Source of the DNA: Sesamum alatum
Lineage: Eukaryota; Streptophyta; Magnoliopsida; Lamiales; Pedaliaceae
Direction of reading: 5' to 3'
Assembly: GCA_034509735.1 (NCBI GenBank)
Contig: JACGWO010000012.1
Coordinates: forward strand, 8,306,367-8,370,366
Length of the DNA: 64,000 nt
A model generated the notes under the pieces. The model searched no databases, was not told the origin of the DNA, and was given only the letters and a program-made list of their open reading frames with translations. The stretch's first letter is position 1. Each line of letters opens with the position of its first letter. The translations under genes and the position numbers were made by a program. Of the stretch, positions 31,622-44,311 are shown in pieces.

Positions 31622-33034
31622 AGTGGTATCAGACCGGCAGTGGCCGTGCGCAGGCAAGCGCTTGCGCGCGCGGCCGGCCGGCCAGCACAACGGCTGGGCC
31701 GTTTTGTGCCGTTTTTCGACTTTTTCTGGAAAATTTGATTTTCTGTATTTTCTGCACAATATTCTGAAAATATATTAATTTTGCATTTTTGATTTTGGAA
31801 TAATTGGATTATTCCTTGAATTAAATTTGCTTAATTAATTTGGGATTAATACATGCATTGGATGCATTGTTTAAAATGTCCATTAAATTTGAAACTTGAA
31901 TTTTGCATATTATTTGAATGTTTATGCTTTTGTAATGTTAGACATCACTTGGGTATTTGGAATATCGATTGGTTATTTATGCATGATTATTTGGAATAAT
32001 TGTGTTATGTGAGTTGATGGAATCAACATGGGATGATCACAAGAGCCCTAGACTTTATGTATGGATGAATGTATGATCATTTATTTTCTGTTGGGTGGGG
32101 CCTGCGTGCCTCTTGTTTTTGGGACTATCATCTCCCGTATTATCAGCCTCATGATGTTAAGGCTTGTTTTCTTTATTACCAATGTATTACTTTCAGTTGT
32201 AATGAGAGTAGATAGGATTGGTGAGGTTTTAATTTTAACAAGCAATTGAAGTCAGAGACCCCAAGGAGGAGCATCAAGGCGTGAAACAAGAAGCACTTCA
32301 AGGCCCATTGGAATGACAATGGGTATATTATTATTGTAATAATTTAGGACCACCCTAAACAGACCATAGACTCACTGCGGGCTCAGTGGGTCGCATTGGT
32401 TGGGCTTGTGATCATCCTAACAGGGGTATGCTATGTTTTATGCATGCCGTGTATTTATTTATCGCTTTAAATATTGGACCAAATTAAATATTAGGCCCAA
32501 AACGGACTTGGATCAAAATGGTATTTTGATCTGTCCGAGCCTTCCATCCACGGCAATGTGGTGAGGAAGCTGCCACTACCCAAGTGTGGTCTCACGAGTC
32601 GTGGCACACTTGGACTAGGGGAAAGCTGCACCATTGTTGTGAACAAAAAGACTGCGCTCGCTGCTTCTCTGTCTCACGAGTCGTGGGGGGTGACAGTTTG
32701 AGGCATGATTTGGTTGATGGGTCGGGCCTAACACTGAGTAACATGGTTCGCTTGGAGTCCTCGGAACCATGCGAATAGGTATCTCATTGGATGAGAATGA
32801 TATTGGATATCTCCCATGAGGTCTTCTTCATGTGAATCGTAAAAGCGGGGCATGGAGATTACGCTTGTGGATCCCAAGCCCACTAGGAAATGATTTCTCG
32901 AAACTCCGCTTGAGAGTGGCGGACTTTCATATAAATAGTGGGAGGTTTAAAGACTAAAAGAGCAAGTCTTCAACTTGAACAATAATATTACCATCATCTG
33001 CTAATTTCTGCTTTACATTTTCATTAATGTAGAT
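31622..33034 (+). other. A2 leader, PBS partly deleted
   Basis: Only TGGTATCAGA (31624-31633) of the PBS remains. It runs straight into CCGGCAGTGG, so about 250 bp present in A1 and A3 is missing and the CG island is shortened. Stem-loop 2 is intact at 32580-32613 and the second CACGAGTCGTG lies near 32675. Confidence 0.8.
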
Positions 33035-34987
33035 ATGTCTAAGAACCCATTAACCATGATTCTCGAGACTAACAAATTCAACGGAACGAACAACTCGGAC
33101 TGGCTGAGAAACCTGAGGATTGTCCTCGGTTTTGAGAACCAAGGCTACGTCTTGGACGAGCCGCCACCGAGCGACTTACCGGAGGGGTCCACACCTGAAG
33201 AACGTTTGACGTTTGAGAAATGGCATGAGGACAACCGAAAAGTACGCAGTATCATACTGGCTTCGATGTCTAACGACATCCAGAAGCAGTATGAGAGGCT
33301 GGACAACGTCTCCGCCATAATGCTCCGCATGAACGAGGTTTATGCGGTTCCGAATAGGCATATTAGATATGCCGCCAGAAAAGCATTCTTTGGCACCAAG
33401 CTTGCTGAAGGAACGTCTGTACAAAGTCATGGGGTCAAGATGCTCTCCCTAGTGGAGAAACTCGAGGACCTTAAAGCTAGGCTTAACAATGACACGTACA
33501 TTGACGTGATCCTCCAGTCGCTTCCTCCATCCTATGACCCGTTTGTTGTAAACTACAGCATGAACAGACTTGAGAAGTCTATTCTTGAGTTGATCAACAT
33601 GCTGGTCCAATACGAGGCAACGACCCACAAGTCGGCGCCGGCGGTATTGATAGGAGAGGCTTCGACCTCTAAGGCGAATGGCAAGAGGGCCGGATGTTGG
33701 AAGAGGAAGAAGGGCAAAGGGAAGACGGTTGCAGCCCCTGCTCGCGCTCTGGGCGTCCCTGTTGCTCCGGTTGGACCGAGCAAAGGGAAAAGGAAGGCCC
33801 GTGGTTCTCAGCGGTCCAAGGCAAATGATGTCTGCATGCATTACCAAGGGAAAGGGCATTGGAAGAGGGAGTGCCCACAACTCCTCTCCAACCCAGGTAT
33901 GTTTGTGGTTGAAGTAAATATGATTACTAATTCTGCTTCATGGGTATTGGATACCGGGTGTGGTGCTCACATCTGCAATGATTTGCAGGCACTAAAAAGA
34001 AGCAGAAGGCTAACCAAGGATGAGATGATCCTGAGGCTAGACGATGGCAAGGCCGTTGCTGCGGAGGCCGTAGGATCACTAGAGTTAGCCATTAGTAGTC
34101 ATGTTAGGATTGTACTGAACAACTGTTTCTATGTACCTAGCATGATTAAAAACATTGTTTCCATCTCGGTCCTTAATAAGGAGGGATATGTATCTACCAT
34201 CAATAAAAATGGTTTTTTCATTATCAAAGATGGTATTTCTCATCTGCTTGGTACATTGGTCAACAGTCTGTACATACTTCAACAGTCTAATTGGATTATG
34301 ACTGCAGAACACAAACGAAAATGTGATGATCATAATAACGACTTGGACAACCTAACGACTTGGATAAGAAGGTTGGTGGACTCAAAGAGTCTAGAAATAG
34401 ACGATTTGGACAACCTACCGACTTGCGAATCCTGTCTAAAGGGAAAGATGACAAAGAAAACCTTTGTTGGACAAAGTACGCTAGCCAGTGGTCTGTTGGA
34501 TTTGATCCATACAGATGTCTGTGGTCCACTAAATACTCAGGCTAGAGGTGGGTACTCGTACTTCATGACCTTTACCGATGATCACTCACGGTATGATTAT
34601 GTTTACCTGATGAGGTACAAGTCTGAAGTCTTTGGAAGGTTTAAGGAATACAGACTTGAAGTAGAGAACCAAACCGGTCGAAAGATCAAACCCCTTCGGT
34701 CGGACCGAGGTGGAGAGTATTTGAGTGGTGAGTTTACTGATTATCTAAAAGAGAATGGGATTCTCTCTAAGTGGACCCCTCCTGGAACACCGCAGCTTAA
34801 TGGTGTGTCTGAAAGGAGGAATCGGACCTTGTTGGACATGGTCCGATCCATGATGAGTTTTACCGAACTCCCCCTTTCCTTCTGGGGATACGCTCTTGAG
34901 ACGACGGCCAAAGTTTTGAACTTGGGGCCATCTAAAAAGGTATCCCAGACGCCATATGAGATATGGCATGGCAAGCCTGCCTCCTAG
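33035..34987 (+). pseudogene. gag-pol: A2 gag-protease-integrase frame, 650 codons, no RT
   Basis: The longest open frame in the window. Gag runs from MSKNPLT to the knuckle near residue 268, where the second cysteine is tyrosine (CMHYQGKGHWKREC). Protease LDTGCGAHIC has Asp306. The integrase zinc region is damaged: HNN is followed by a duplicated DLDNLTTW instead of AQIWHARLGHIS, while CESC is kept. The catalytic triad D494, D557, E593 is complete. The frame ends at a TAG (34985-34987) where relatives have Tyr. It resumes in frame to 35463, with KVWGCPAYVKRL. Confidence 0.88.
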
Positions 34988-36480
34988 AAATACTTGAAAG
35001 TGTGGGGTTGCCCCGCATATGTCAAGAGATTAGTGGGAGATAAACTGGACTCAAGGTCTAGTTTATGCAGGTTCATCAGCTATCCAAAAGAAACTACAGG
35101 GTATTATTTCTATGATCCCTCCGAGCAAAAGGTTTTTGTCTCGCGAAACGCAGTGTTCTTGGAAAAAGGTTTTCCATCTGATAGTCGACGCGATGAGGTA
35201 CGCCATGAGGCGGCAGTGACATCTGAGCCAGTAGTTCCCACTGATATTATTCAAGTCCTTCGTAGGTCGGCCAGAGTATCCCATGCACCTGATAGGTATG
35301 GATTTCTGGGCTTGACCGGTCAGTTGGATAATGATCCAAAGACATACGGAGAAGCGATGTCGGACATCGATTCAGACAAGTGGCTTGAGGCCATGAAATC
35401 CGAGATGGAGTCGATGGGTACAAACAAGGTTTGGACCCTAGTAGATCCACCCAAAGGGGTTTAACCCGTAGGGTGTAAATGGGTCTACAAATGTAATCTT
35501 GGAGCTAACGGGGAGGTTACAACCTTCAAAGCCAGGCTTGTGGTGAAAGGTTACACTCAGCGACCCGGGGTCGATTTTGAGGAAACCTACTCGCCCGTAG
35601 CAATGGCTAAGTCCATTCGGATACTGCTTGCCATAGCAACATGGTATGACTATGAAATATGGCAGATGGACGTGAAAACGGCCTTCCTCAACGGTTTCGT
35701 AGAGGAAGAGATCTATATGGATCAACCGGAAGGTTTCACAACTGTTGGAGAAGAGCAGAAGGTCTGCCGTCTCCAAAGGTCCATCTATGGCCTCAAACAA
35801 GCTTCCCGAAGCTGGAACATACGTTTTGATGAAGTCATACGGGGATATGATTTCATCAAGAACGAGTCCGATCCTTGTGTATACAAGAAGATCAGTGGGA
35901 GCTCAGTTGCGTTTTTGGTACTTTACGTGGATGACATCTTGCTCATTGGGAATGATGCTAAGATGTTGGGTACCACTAAAGCTTGGTTGTCAAAACGATG
36001 TTGAGAAAGTCTTGAAGAGTTTCAAGATGGAGAACTCAAAACGACGATTCCTTCCTATGAGGCATGGAATTAAGTTATCCAAGAAGCAGTCTCCTAAGAC
36101 TGATGAGGAGCTTAAACGGATGTTGGACATCCCCTGTGCTTCAGCCGTAGGCAGCATACAATATGTTGTTCAGTGCACTAGACCTGATATGGCTTTCGCT
36201 TTGAGCGTAACAAGTCGATATCAGTCGTGTGCCGGGGAGGCACACTGGAGTGCAGTCAAGACTATCCTAAAGTACCTGAAAAGGACTAAGGACATGTTCT
36301 TGATCTACGGCGGTGGAGAGTTGATACTGGAAGGCTATAGCGACGCTAGCTTCCAGTCGGATGACGATGATGCCAAGTCTCAGTACGGTTTTGTATTTAG
36401 ACTAAATGGTGGTGTGGTTACTTGGAAGAGTTCCAAGTAGTCTACCACGGCAGACTCCATCATAGAGTTTTGAATACATA
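34988..36480 (+). pseudogene. pol: A2 pol: integrase end, RT, RNase H, broken
   Basis: 34988-35463 encodes the integrase C-terminus and linker, then a shift at GGGGTTTAACCC. 35540-36004 is RT with [27 protein letters not shown] (Asp codon 35669-35671) and [11 protein letters not shown] (35934-35945). A deletion near 35995 joins WLS to the KVLKSF region. RNase H (EGYSDASFQSDDDDAKS) has a TAG at 36438-36440, and the family-wide TGA follows at 36471-36473. No active RT is expected. Confidence 0.87.
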
Positions 36481-36832
36481 GCGGCTTTGGAAGCTGCTAA
36501 GGAGTGGTTTGGTTGATGAACTACATCCAAGGGTTGGATGTAGTACCTAGCATTGCTAAGTCTGTAATTATCTTTATGATAACAACGGGGCGATAGCGCT
36601 AGCAAAGGAACTGAGATCTCATCACGATCCAAGCATATTCTTAGACGCTACCATCTGCTTAGAGAGATGGATAGCAGGAGTGACGTTCGGTTGGACCGAG
36701 TCAGCTCCGCAGAAAACATAGCATATCCACTTGCTAAGCCCATGTCGCAAGTTGCCCACACTCACCATCTGACTAAGAGGTTTGAGGTCAATGGGTGATT
36801 GGCTTTAGGTCAAGTGGGAGATTGTTAGAATA

Positions 36833-39044
36833 GGTGACCAGAAAGCCAATAGGTTTGGCGATTTGTAACCTATCTGACGACTTGATGCAAATGTAATATT
36901 ATTATGTGATGAATAAGATGAGTGTTCGTCACCAATGGTACCTTCTTTGTTGCGCTCATCTTACATTTGTTAAAAACGGTGTTTAACTTATATCGCAACA
37001 AATCCTACAGACCATGAATAACAACTCGTGCAGTTGGGCTACGCATTAGATGGTGGTCATGAAACCAACTGATTAAGAGTTGGGTCTGAAACGTTCCAAG
37101 TCGAAGACCTCGATATAGGGCATCGAGAGTCCTATTGAGACGTGCGTCAAGAGTCGTGTTCATTGGATGAGTGCCGTGTTTCATCAGCGACAGGCGTGGG
37201 ACACCTACACAATCTTGATGGGTTGGTCGACTGGGGTCGAGCCGACTGGACTGACTCGCAGGGATCATCATATGGAAGCCTTGGAGGCTTGGTCGGTATA
37301 ATTGGTTTTCCCCGGTTCCGATAGTACGGGAGTAATCCTCAGACTTGAGGGATCATGGTAGTCGCGTGCACATGACGGCTGTATCTTGGATCTGGCGAGA
37401 GGTAATCATTCTGTAAGATGATTATCATAAGCCTTGTCCAGTGCAGTCGGAATGTGTAGCGAGGACGGTGGATTCCAAGAAGAGGATCTGTCCCTTGTCA
37501 GTATGTGACAGAGGTATCTCCTATGCACTCGAAGACACGTTCATGCTGTTTGAAGTTGTGGCCACAGTGGTTGGTCGAACAGGGAATGGTTTCCTGTGTC
37601 GACACAATGAAGCATACGTCGTCTCGAGTATTAAGCATACATGCCTAGTCAAGGATGGGAACCGACGCCCAATTCCATAACCTAGACTAAGGCCGGGAGA
37701 CGGTAGACGGAAGGATCGTACCCATACAGAATCGGCGCCTAAATGTTCACGCCAATTCACCTAGTCTCTAGTGCCATGGACCGTTGCTAGACGGCCACCC
37801 ATGGTAACGGGCCCTTGTGGGACACGGGCCCAAGTCTAGTTGAGGGTGAACCTAAAGGGTCACACACAAATCACCGAGGAGGTTGAGAAATTGACTTGGA
37901 GGCAATCTCGAAGGATAAATAAGTAATTGGATTACTTATGGGAAAGTCCATTGGATGGACAGGCCGATATTGTATTGGGCTTTCATTTAATCGGTAAATT
38001 GGATTTTCGATTAAATATGGAAAGTTGAGACGTTGGATCTTTTAATTGGATTAAAAGATCAACGGGAATAATTTAAATGGACATTAAATTGGATTTAATG
38101 TTGGATTCGTCGTAATTGGATTACGATAAAACCCGGTCCGTTAAATTATATCCGAGAGGAGAAATAATTCCTATTTTGGAATAGGAAGAAGTTGGACTTC
38201 TTCCCTTAATTAAACATGGCCGACATGCTCCCTTGGAGGAAGCAAAATCAACCATGTTTCATACTAGGTGGTATGTTGACTTATCTTTTTTGGAAAGAGA
38301 CAAATCAACTCCAATCAAGCTCTTCCCTTTTGGTATGATTTGATCATACCATAAATTTTGGTAGGCTTGATTGAAGAATTGATGGTGATTGATTGGAATG
38401 AATCTAGACATCCTTGGATGAACCTAGACACATTCCAATAATCACATTAATTATGTACATATATTAGAATATACAATACCAAGCATAAGTGATTCATTAT
38501 TCATCTTTTTCTAGGAAAAAGCGAAGACAAAATCCCTCTCCTCTCTCTCAACTCTCGGCCCTCTCTCCCTCTCTCACACTTGTGTTCTTCACTTGATTTT
38601 GAATCAAGAAGAAGAACAAAGTAAGTTTAAGAGTGCACTAATTCATAGTGTTCTTCTCTTGAATCGATTCCTTCTTAAACCCGTTCTTTTCTAGCAAGAA
38701 GAACGTGTGTTTCTTCCGGTGTGGTGTGGATCACCTTTGGAGAATCCATACGTTTGGATTTCGTTAGCATTCCGGAGAAGGAACAACGCAAGTAGCCGGG
38801 AGCATATGTTAAACAATCGAAGGTAACGGTTTATTACGCTTTGATTGATTATATATATTTATCTATGCCCTATGTGTTTAATATTCATTTCAAATATTTA
38901 CACATCCTACATCGAACGCCCGGTTGAGCACCCAAGGGCACAACCCTTTGGATTCGTATTTTAAATTAGATTTGATTTAATTTACGCACTTTTCTCACTT
39001 TCTCGCTTCCGCTCGCGCTCCCGGGCGGATCCGCTTGTCCTTCA
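36833..39044 (+). repeat. A2 3' LTR
   Basis: 2,212 bp, preceded by the PPT AAGTGGGAGAT (36822-36832). Confidence 0.92.
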
Positions 39045-39049
39045 AGTGG
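39045..39049. repeat. target site duplication of A2, right copy (AGTGG)
   Basis: One mismatch to GGTGG at 29390-29394. Confidence 0.75.
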
Positions 39050-41560
39050 GTTCTCCTACTTCATAACCTTCATCGATGATCATTCATGGTATGGTTATGT
39101 ATACTTGATGAGGTACAAGTCCAAAGCTCTTGAGAGGTTTAAAGAATTCAGATTTGAAGTTGAGAACCAAACCGACTGCAAAATTAAAGTCCTACGGTCA
39201 GACCGAGGCGGAGAGTACCTTAGTACTGAGTTCCTTGATTATCTTAAAGAAAATGGTATAATATCTGAATGGACACCTCCCGGTACACCACAGTTAAATG
39301 GGGTATCTAAAAGGAGGAATCAAACCCTGTTAGACATGGTTCGATCCATGATGAGTTTTACCAAATTGCCCTTGTCCTTTTGGGGCTACGCATTGGAGAC
39401 TGCAGCCAAGTTATTAAATTTTACAACCAGTGTATTGACCCAAACACCATATGAAATATGGCACGACAAGCCAACATCCTACAACTACTTGAAAGTGTGG
39501 GGTAGCCCCGCATACGTCAAGAGGCTAGTGGGAGACAAGCTAGAATCTAGGTCTAGCTTATGCAGGTTCGTTGGATACCCTAAAGACTCTACAGGTTATT
39601 ACTTCTATGACCCCTTGGAACAAACGGTATTTGTTTCAAGGAACGCGGTGTTCTTGGAACAAGGCTTTCCAGAGGATATCCAACCTGATGAACTGATCCT
39701 TGAAGAATCAAGTGATGGAAACCAATCATCAGTGGAAGCCGCGGATTCCTCACTTAGAGGATTCAGGATAGATACCCGAAGGGCTGACCAACCTCGAAAG
39801 TCCAGCATGCTAGGCATGAAGGACGGCCTCAGGAAGGGCCAGCCTCGGCACCTGTACCGCCAGCTCATATACAATCAGCGCCCACAGTCACCACTGACGT
39901 TCCCATTCTCTGTAGGTTAGCTAGAGAGTCTCGACCTCCAGTGAGATATGGCTTTCTAAATACGACCAGTCTGTTGGATAAGGATCCTAAGATATACGGG
40001 GAAGCGATGTCTGACATCGACTCCGGGAAATGGCTTGAGGCCATGAAAACCGAAATGGACTTCGTGAGTGAGAACAAGTTTGGACACTTGTAGACCCACC
40101 GAAAGGGGTTAAGCCAGTTGGCTGTAAGTGGGTCTATAAGCGCAAACTTGGCATTGATGGAGAAGTCACAACCTTTAAGGCTAGGCTAGTAGCTAAAGGG
40201 TACACTCAACGACCAGGCGTCGATTTTGAGGACACCTACTCGCCAGTAGCCATGGCTAAGTCCATTCGGATCCTGCTTGCCATAGCAGCATGGTATGACT
40301 ATGAGCTATGGCAGATGGACGTGAAAACGGCTTTCCTCAATGGTTTCGTTGAGGAAGAGATATACATGGATCAGCCGGAGGGTTTCACGGTCTCCGGAGA
40401 AGAACAAAAGGTCTGTTGTCTCCAGAAGTCCATCTATGGCCTCAAACAAGCATCCTGAAGTTGGAACATTCGCTTTGATGAAGTAATACGGGGTTATGAT
40501 TTCATAAAAAACGAATCCGACCCTTGTGTATACAAGAAGGTCAGTGGGAGCTCTATAGTGTTCCTAGTGCTTTATGTGGATGACATTCTACTCATAGGGA
40601 ATGACATTAGAATGTTGGGTGACACACAAGCATGCTTATCAACTTAGTTTTCTATGAAGGATTTGGGTGAAGCCTCCTATATTCTAGGCATCCAGATTGT
40701 CAGGGACAGATCTAAGAGAATGTTAGGACTCACCCAAAACTCGTATATGGAGAAAGTCTGAAGAGATTTCGGATGGACAACTCCAAACAACGATTCCTTC
40801 CCATAAGGCATGGGATCAAGTTATCCAAGAAACAGTCCCCGCAGACTGATGAGGAACTTGAAAAGATAAAAATCATCCCCTATGCTTCTGCCGTAGGAAG
40901 CATCCAATATGCAGTCCACTGCACCAGACCTGACATTGCTTACGCTTTGAGTGTAACAAGCAGATATCAGTCTTGTGCAGGAGAGGAAATTGGAATGCAG
41001 TTAAGGGCATCCTTAAGTACCTAAGGAGGACTAAGGAAATGTTCCTGGTCTATGGCAATGGAGAACTGATCCATGAAGGCTTTAGCAATGCTAGCTTCCA
41101 GGCTGATGACGATGATGCCAAGTCTCAATCAGGTTATGTATTCAGGCTCAATGGAGGAGTAGTGGCTTGGAAAAGTTCCAAGCAAGCAACCACTGCTGAT
41201 TCCACCACTGAGGCCGAATACATAGCAGCTTCAGAAGCTGCCAAAGAAGCGGTTTGGATGAGAAACTACATCCAAGAGTTGGGTGTGGTGCCTAGCATCG
41301 CCTAGCCCGTTGTCATCTTTTGTGATAACAACAGAGCAATAGCGCAAGCAAAGGAACCGAGATCTCATCACCGCTCCAAACACATTCTTAGACGCTACCA
41401 CCTTCTGAGAGAAATGGTAGAAAGAGGTGACGTTCGGATGGACCGAGTCAACTCAGCAGACAACACAGCAGATCCGCTGACAAAGCCTATGTCGCAGAGC
41501 GCTCATACGCATTATCTTACGAAGATGGGGATTAGGCATATGGGCGATTGGCTTTAAGGT
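39050..41560 (+). pseudogene. pol: B pol part 2: integrase, RT, RNase H
   Basis: Integrase second Asp codon 39201-39203 (LRSDRGGEY). The catalytic Glu is Lys (codon 39309-39311, NGVSKRRN). A stop after FPFSVG ends the frame at 39920. [13 protein letters not shown] (Asp 40318-40320), TGA at 40456-40458, YVDD at 40573-40584, TAG at 40645-40647, and a frameshift near 40760. RNase H keeps the ancestral STTEAEYIAASEAAKEAVW with TAG at 41303-41305, and the tail DNTADPLTKPMS is readable. This copy shows what the family A RNase H lost. Confidence 0.87.
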
Positions 41561-41561
41561 C

Positions 41562-41572
41562 AAGTGGGAGAT
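41562..41572 (+). other. B polypurine tract
   Basis: AAGTGGGAGAT directly before the 3' LTR, identical to family A. Confidence 0.9.
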
Positions 41573-42092
41573 TGTTAGAATAGGTGACCATGTAACCAAT
41601 CTTGGTAGGCGAATTATAACCTATGTCTGAACAATTTCGAGGTTTTAATAAATCCTTAATGAATAAGAAGTGAAATTCATTTGGCATGTACTTTGTTTGT
41701 GTTCACTTTATCTGCTTTATAACTGTTTACTATGCAAACAAAGCCCACAGACTGAAATCGCATTTTGGGGACTGGGACTACGCTTAGAGGTAGGTCCATG
41801 AAATCAATTCTGCCGAATCAGTCTGGAAATCTCCAAGTCAAGGAATCTCGAAATTGAGTACCGAGATTCCCCTTGAGACTTGCACTAAGCATCTGCTGTC
41901 GTATTTCATCGACGGGTGACGAGGGTCATCTAAGCAATGCTAGTGGGTTGGCCTGCCGGGGAGCGGCTGACTGAGGTGACTCGCGGGAACCGTCTTACGG
42001 AGGACCTTGAGTAGGGTTGGTTAGGTATGACGTGTGTTCCCAGTTCAGACGGTACAGGTCAAGTCCTTTGACTTGAGGAATTGCTGAGTTTA
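41573..42092 (+). repeat. B 3' LTR, piece 1
   Basis: Matches the first 520 bp of the 5' LTR and stops at GCTGAGTTTA where A3 inserted. The last five bases (GTTTA, 42088-42092) are the A3 target site. Confidence 0.9.
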
Positions 42093-44311
42093 TGTTAGAA
42101 TAGGTGACAAGAAAGCCAATAGATTTGGCGATTTGTAACCTATTATACAACTCGATGTAAATGTAATATTATTATGTGATGAATAAAATGAGTATTCGTC
42201 ACTTCTGGTACTTACTTTGTTGCGCTCATTTCACATTTGTTAAAACGGTGTTTAACTTATATCGCAACAAAGCCCACAGACCAAGGATAACAACTCGTGC
42301 AGTTAGGCCACGCATTGGATGGTGGTCATGAAACCAACTGATTAAGAGTTGAGTCTGAAACATTCCAAGTCGAGGACCTCGAGACAGGGCATCGAGAGTC
42401 TTATTGAGACTTGCGTCAAGAGTCGTGTTCATTGGATGAGTGCCGTGTTTCATCGGCGACAGGCGTGGGACGCCTACACGATCTTGATGGGTTGGTCGAT
42501 TGGGGTCGAGCCAACTGGACTGACTCGCGGGATCATCATATGGAAACCTTGGAGGCTTGGTCGGTATGATTGGTTTTCCCCGGTTCCGATAGTACGGGAG
42601 TAATCCTTAGACTTGAGGGATCATGGCAGTCGCGTGCACATGACGGCTGTATCTTGGATCTGATGAGAGGTAATCATTTTTTAAGATGATTATCATAAGC
42701 CTTGTCCAGTGCAGTTGAAATGTGTAGCGAGGACGGTGGATTCCAAGAAAAGGATCCGTCCCCTGTCAGTATGTGATAGAGGTATCTCCTATGCACTCGG
42801 AGACAAGTTCATGCTGTTTAAAGCTGTGGCCATAGTGGTTGGTTGAACAGGGAATGGTTTCCTATGTCGACGCAATGAAGCATACGTGATCTCAAGTATT
42901 AAGCATAGATGCCTAGTCAAGGATGGGAACCGACGCCTAATTCCATACCCTGGACTAAGGCCGGCAGACGGTAGACGGAAGGCTCATACCCGTACGGAAT
43001 CGGCGCCTTAAAGTTCACGCTAATTCACCTAGTCTCTAGTGCCATGGACCGTTGCTAGATGGCCACCGTGGTAACGGGCCCTTGTGGGACACGGGCCTAA
43101 GTCTAGCTGAGGGTGAACCTAAAGGGTCACACACAAATCACCGAGGAGGTTGAGAGATTGACTTGGAGTCAATTTCGAAGGATAAATAAGTAATTTGATT
43201 ACTTAAGGGAAAGTCCATTGAATAGACGGGCCCATATTGTATCGGGCCTTCGTTTAATCGAAAAATTGGATTTTCGATTAAATATGGAAAGTTGAGACGT
43301 TGAGACGTGGGATCTTTTAATTTGATTAAAAGATCAACTGAAATAATTTAAATGAACATTAAATTGGATTTAATGTTGGGTTCGTCGTAATTGGATTACG
43401 ATAAAACCTGGTCCGTTAAATTTGACCCGAGAGGAGAAATAATTCCTATTTTGGAATAGGAAGAAGTTGGACTTCTTCCTTTAATTAGGCATGGCCGAGA
43501 TGCTCCCTTGGAGGAAGCAAAATCAGCCATGTTTCATGCTAGGTGGTATGTTGACTTATCTCTTTTGGAAAGAGACAAATCAACTCCAATCAAACTCTTC
43601 GCTTTTGGTATGATTTGATCATACCATAAATTTTGGTAGGCTTGATTGAAGAATTGATGGTGATTGATTGGAATGAATCTAGATATCCTTGGATGAACCT
43701 AGACACATTCCAATAATCACATTAATTATGTATATATATTAGAATATACATCACCAAGCATAAGTGAATCACATTCATCTTTTTCTAGGAAAAAGAGAAG
43801 ACAAAATCCCTCTCCTCTCTCTCAACTCTCGGCCCTCTCTCCCTCTCTTACACTTGTATTCTTCACTTGATTTTGAATCAAGAAGAAGAACAAAGTAAGT
43901 TTAAGAGAGCACTAGTTCATAGTGTTCTTCTCTTAAACCATATTCCTTCTTCAACCTGTTCTTTTCTAGCAAGAAGAACGTGTGTTTCTTCCGGTGTGGT
44001 GTGGATCACCTTCGGAGAATCCATACGTTTGAATTTCGTGAGCATTCCGGAGAAGGAACAACACAAGTAGACGGGAGCATACGCTAAACAATCAAAGGTA
44101 ACGGTTTATTACGCTTTGATTGATTATATATATTTATCTATGCCCTATGTGTTTAATATTCATTTCCAATATTTATACATCCTACATCGAACGCCGGGTT
44201 GAGCACCCAAGGGCACAACCGTTGGGATTCGTATTTTAAATTAGATTTGATTTAATTTACGCACTTTTCTCGCTTCCGCTCGCGCTCCCGGGCGGATCCG
44301 CTTGTCCTTCA
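42093..44311 (+). repeat. A3 5' LTR
   Basis: 2,219 bp, TGTTAGAATAGG...CTTCA. Near 43255-43285 the inverted repeat TTTAATCGAAAAA and ATTTTCGATTAAA has a TGG spacer, whereas A1 has a longer spacer. Confidence 0.9.

Larger units (their letters stand above)
29395..39044 (+). mobile_element. Ty1/copia element A2, nested in B integrase
   Basis: 9,650 bp with LTRs at 29395-31621 and 36833-39044. It is the only A copy here that keeps the RT N-terminal half. It has its own defects: a leader deletion that cuts the PBS, a stop at 34985-34987, a frameshift near 35461, a deletion near 35995, and a local duplication that destroys the integrase zinc region. Its LTRs differ more than those of A1. Confidence 0.93.
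23852..42092 (+). mobile_element. Ty1/copia element B, host of nested insertions (main part)
   Basis: Contains the 5' LTR, leader, gag, pol (split by A2 at 29395-39044), PPT and the first 520 bp of the 3' LTR. The other two pieces of that LTR lie inverted at 60546-61762 and 50360-50618. The three pieces add up to about 1,990 bp, close to the intact LTR length. All genes are degenerate. B is older than A2, A3 and A4, which are inserted in it. Confidence 0.9.
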
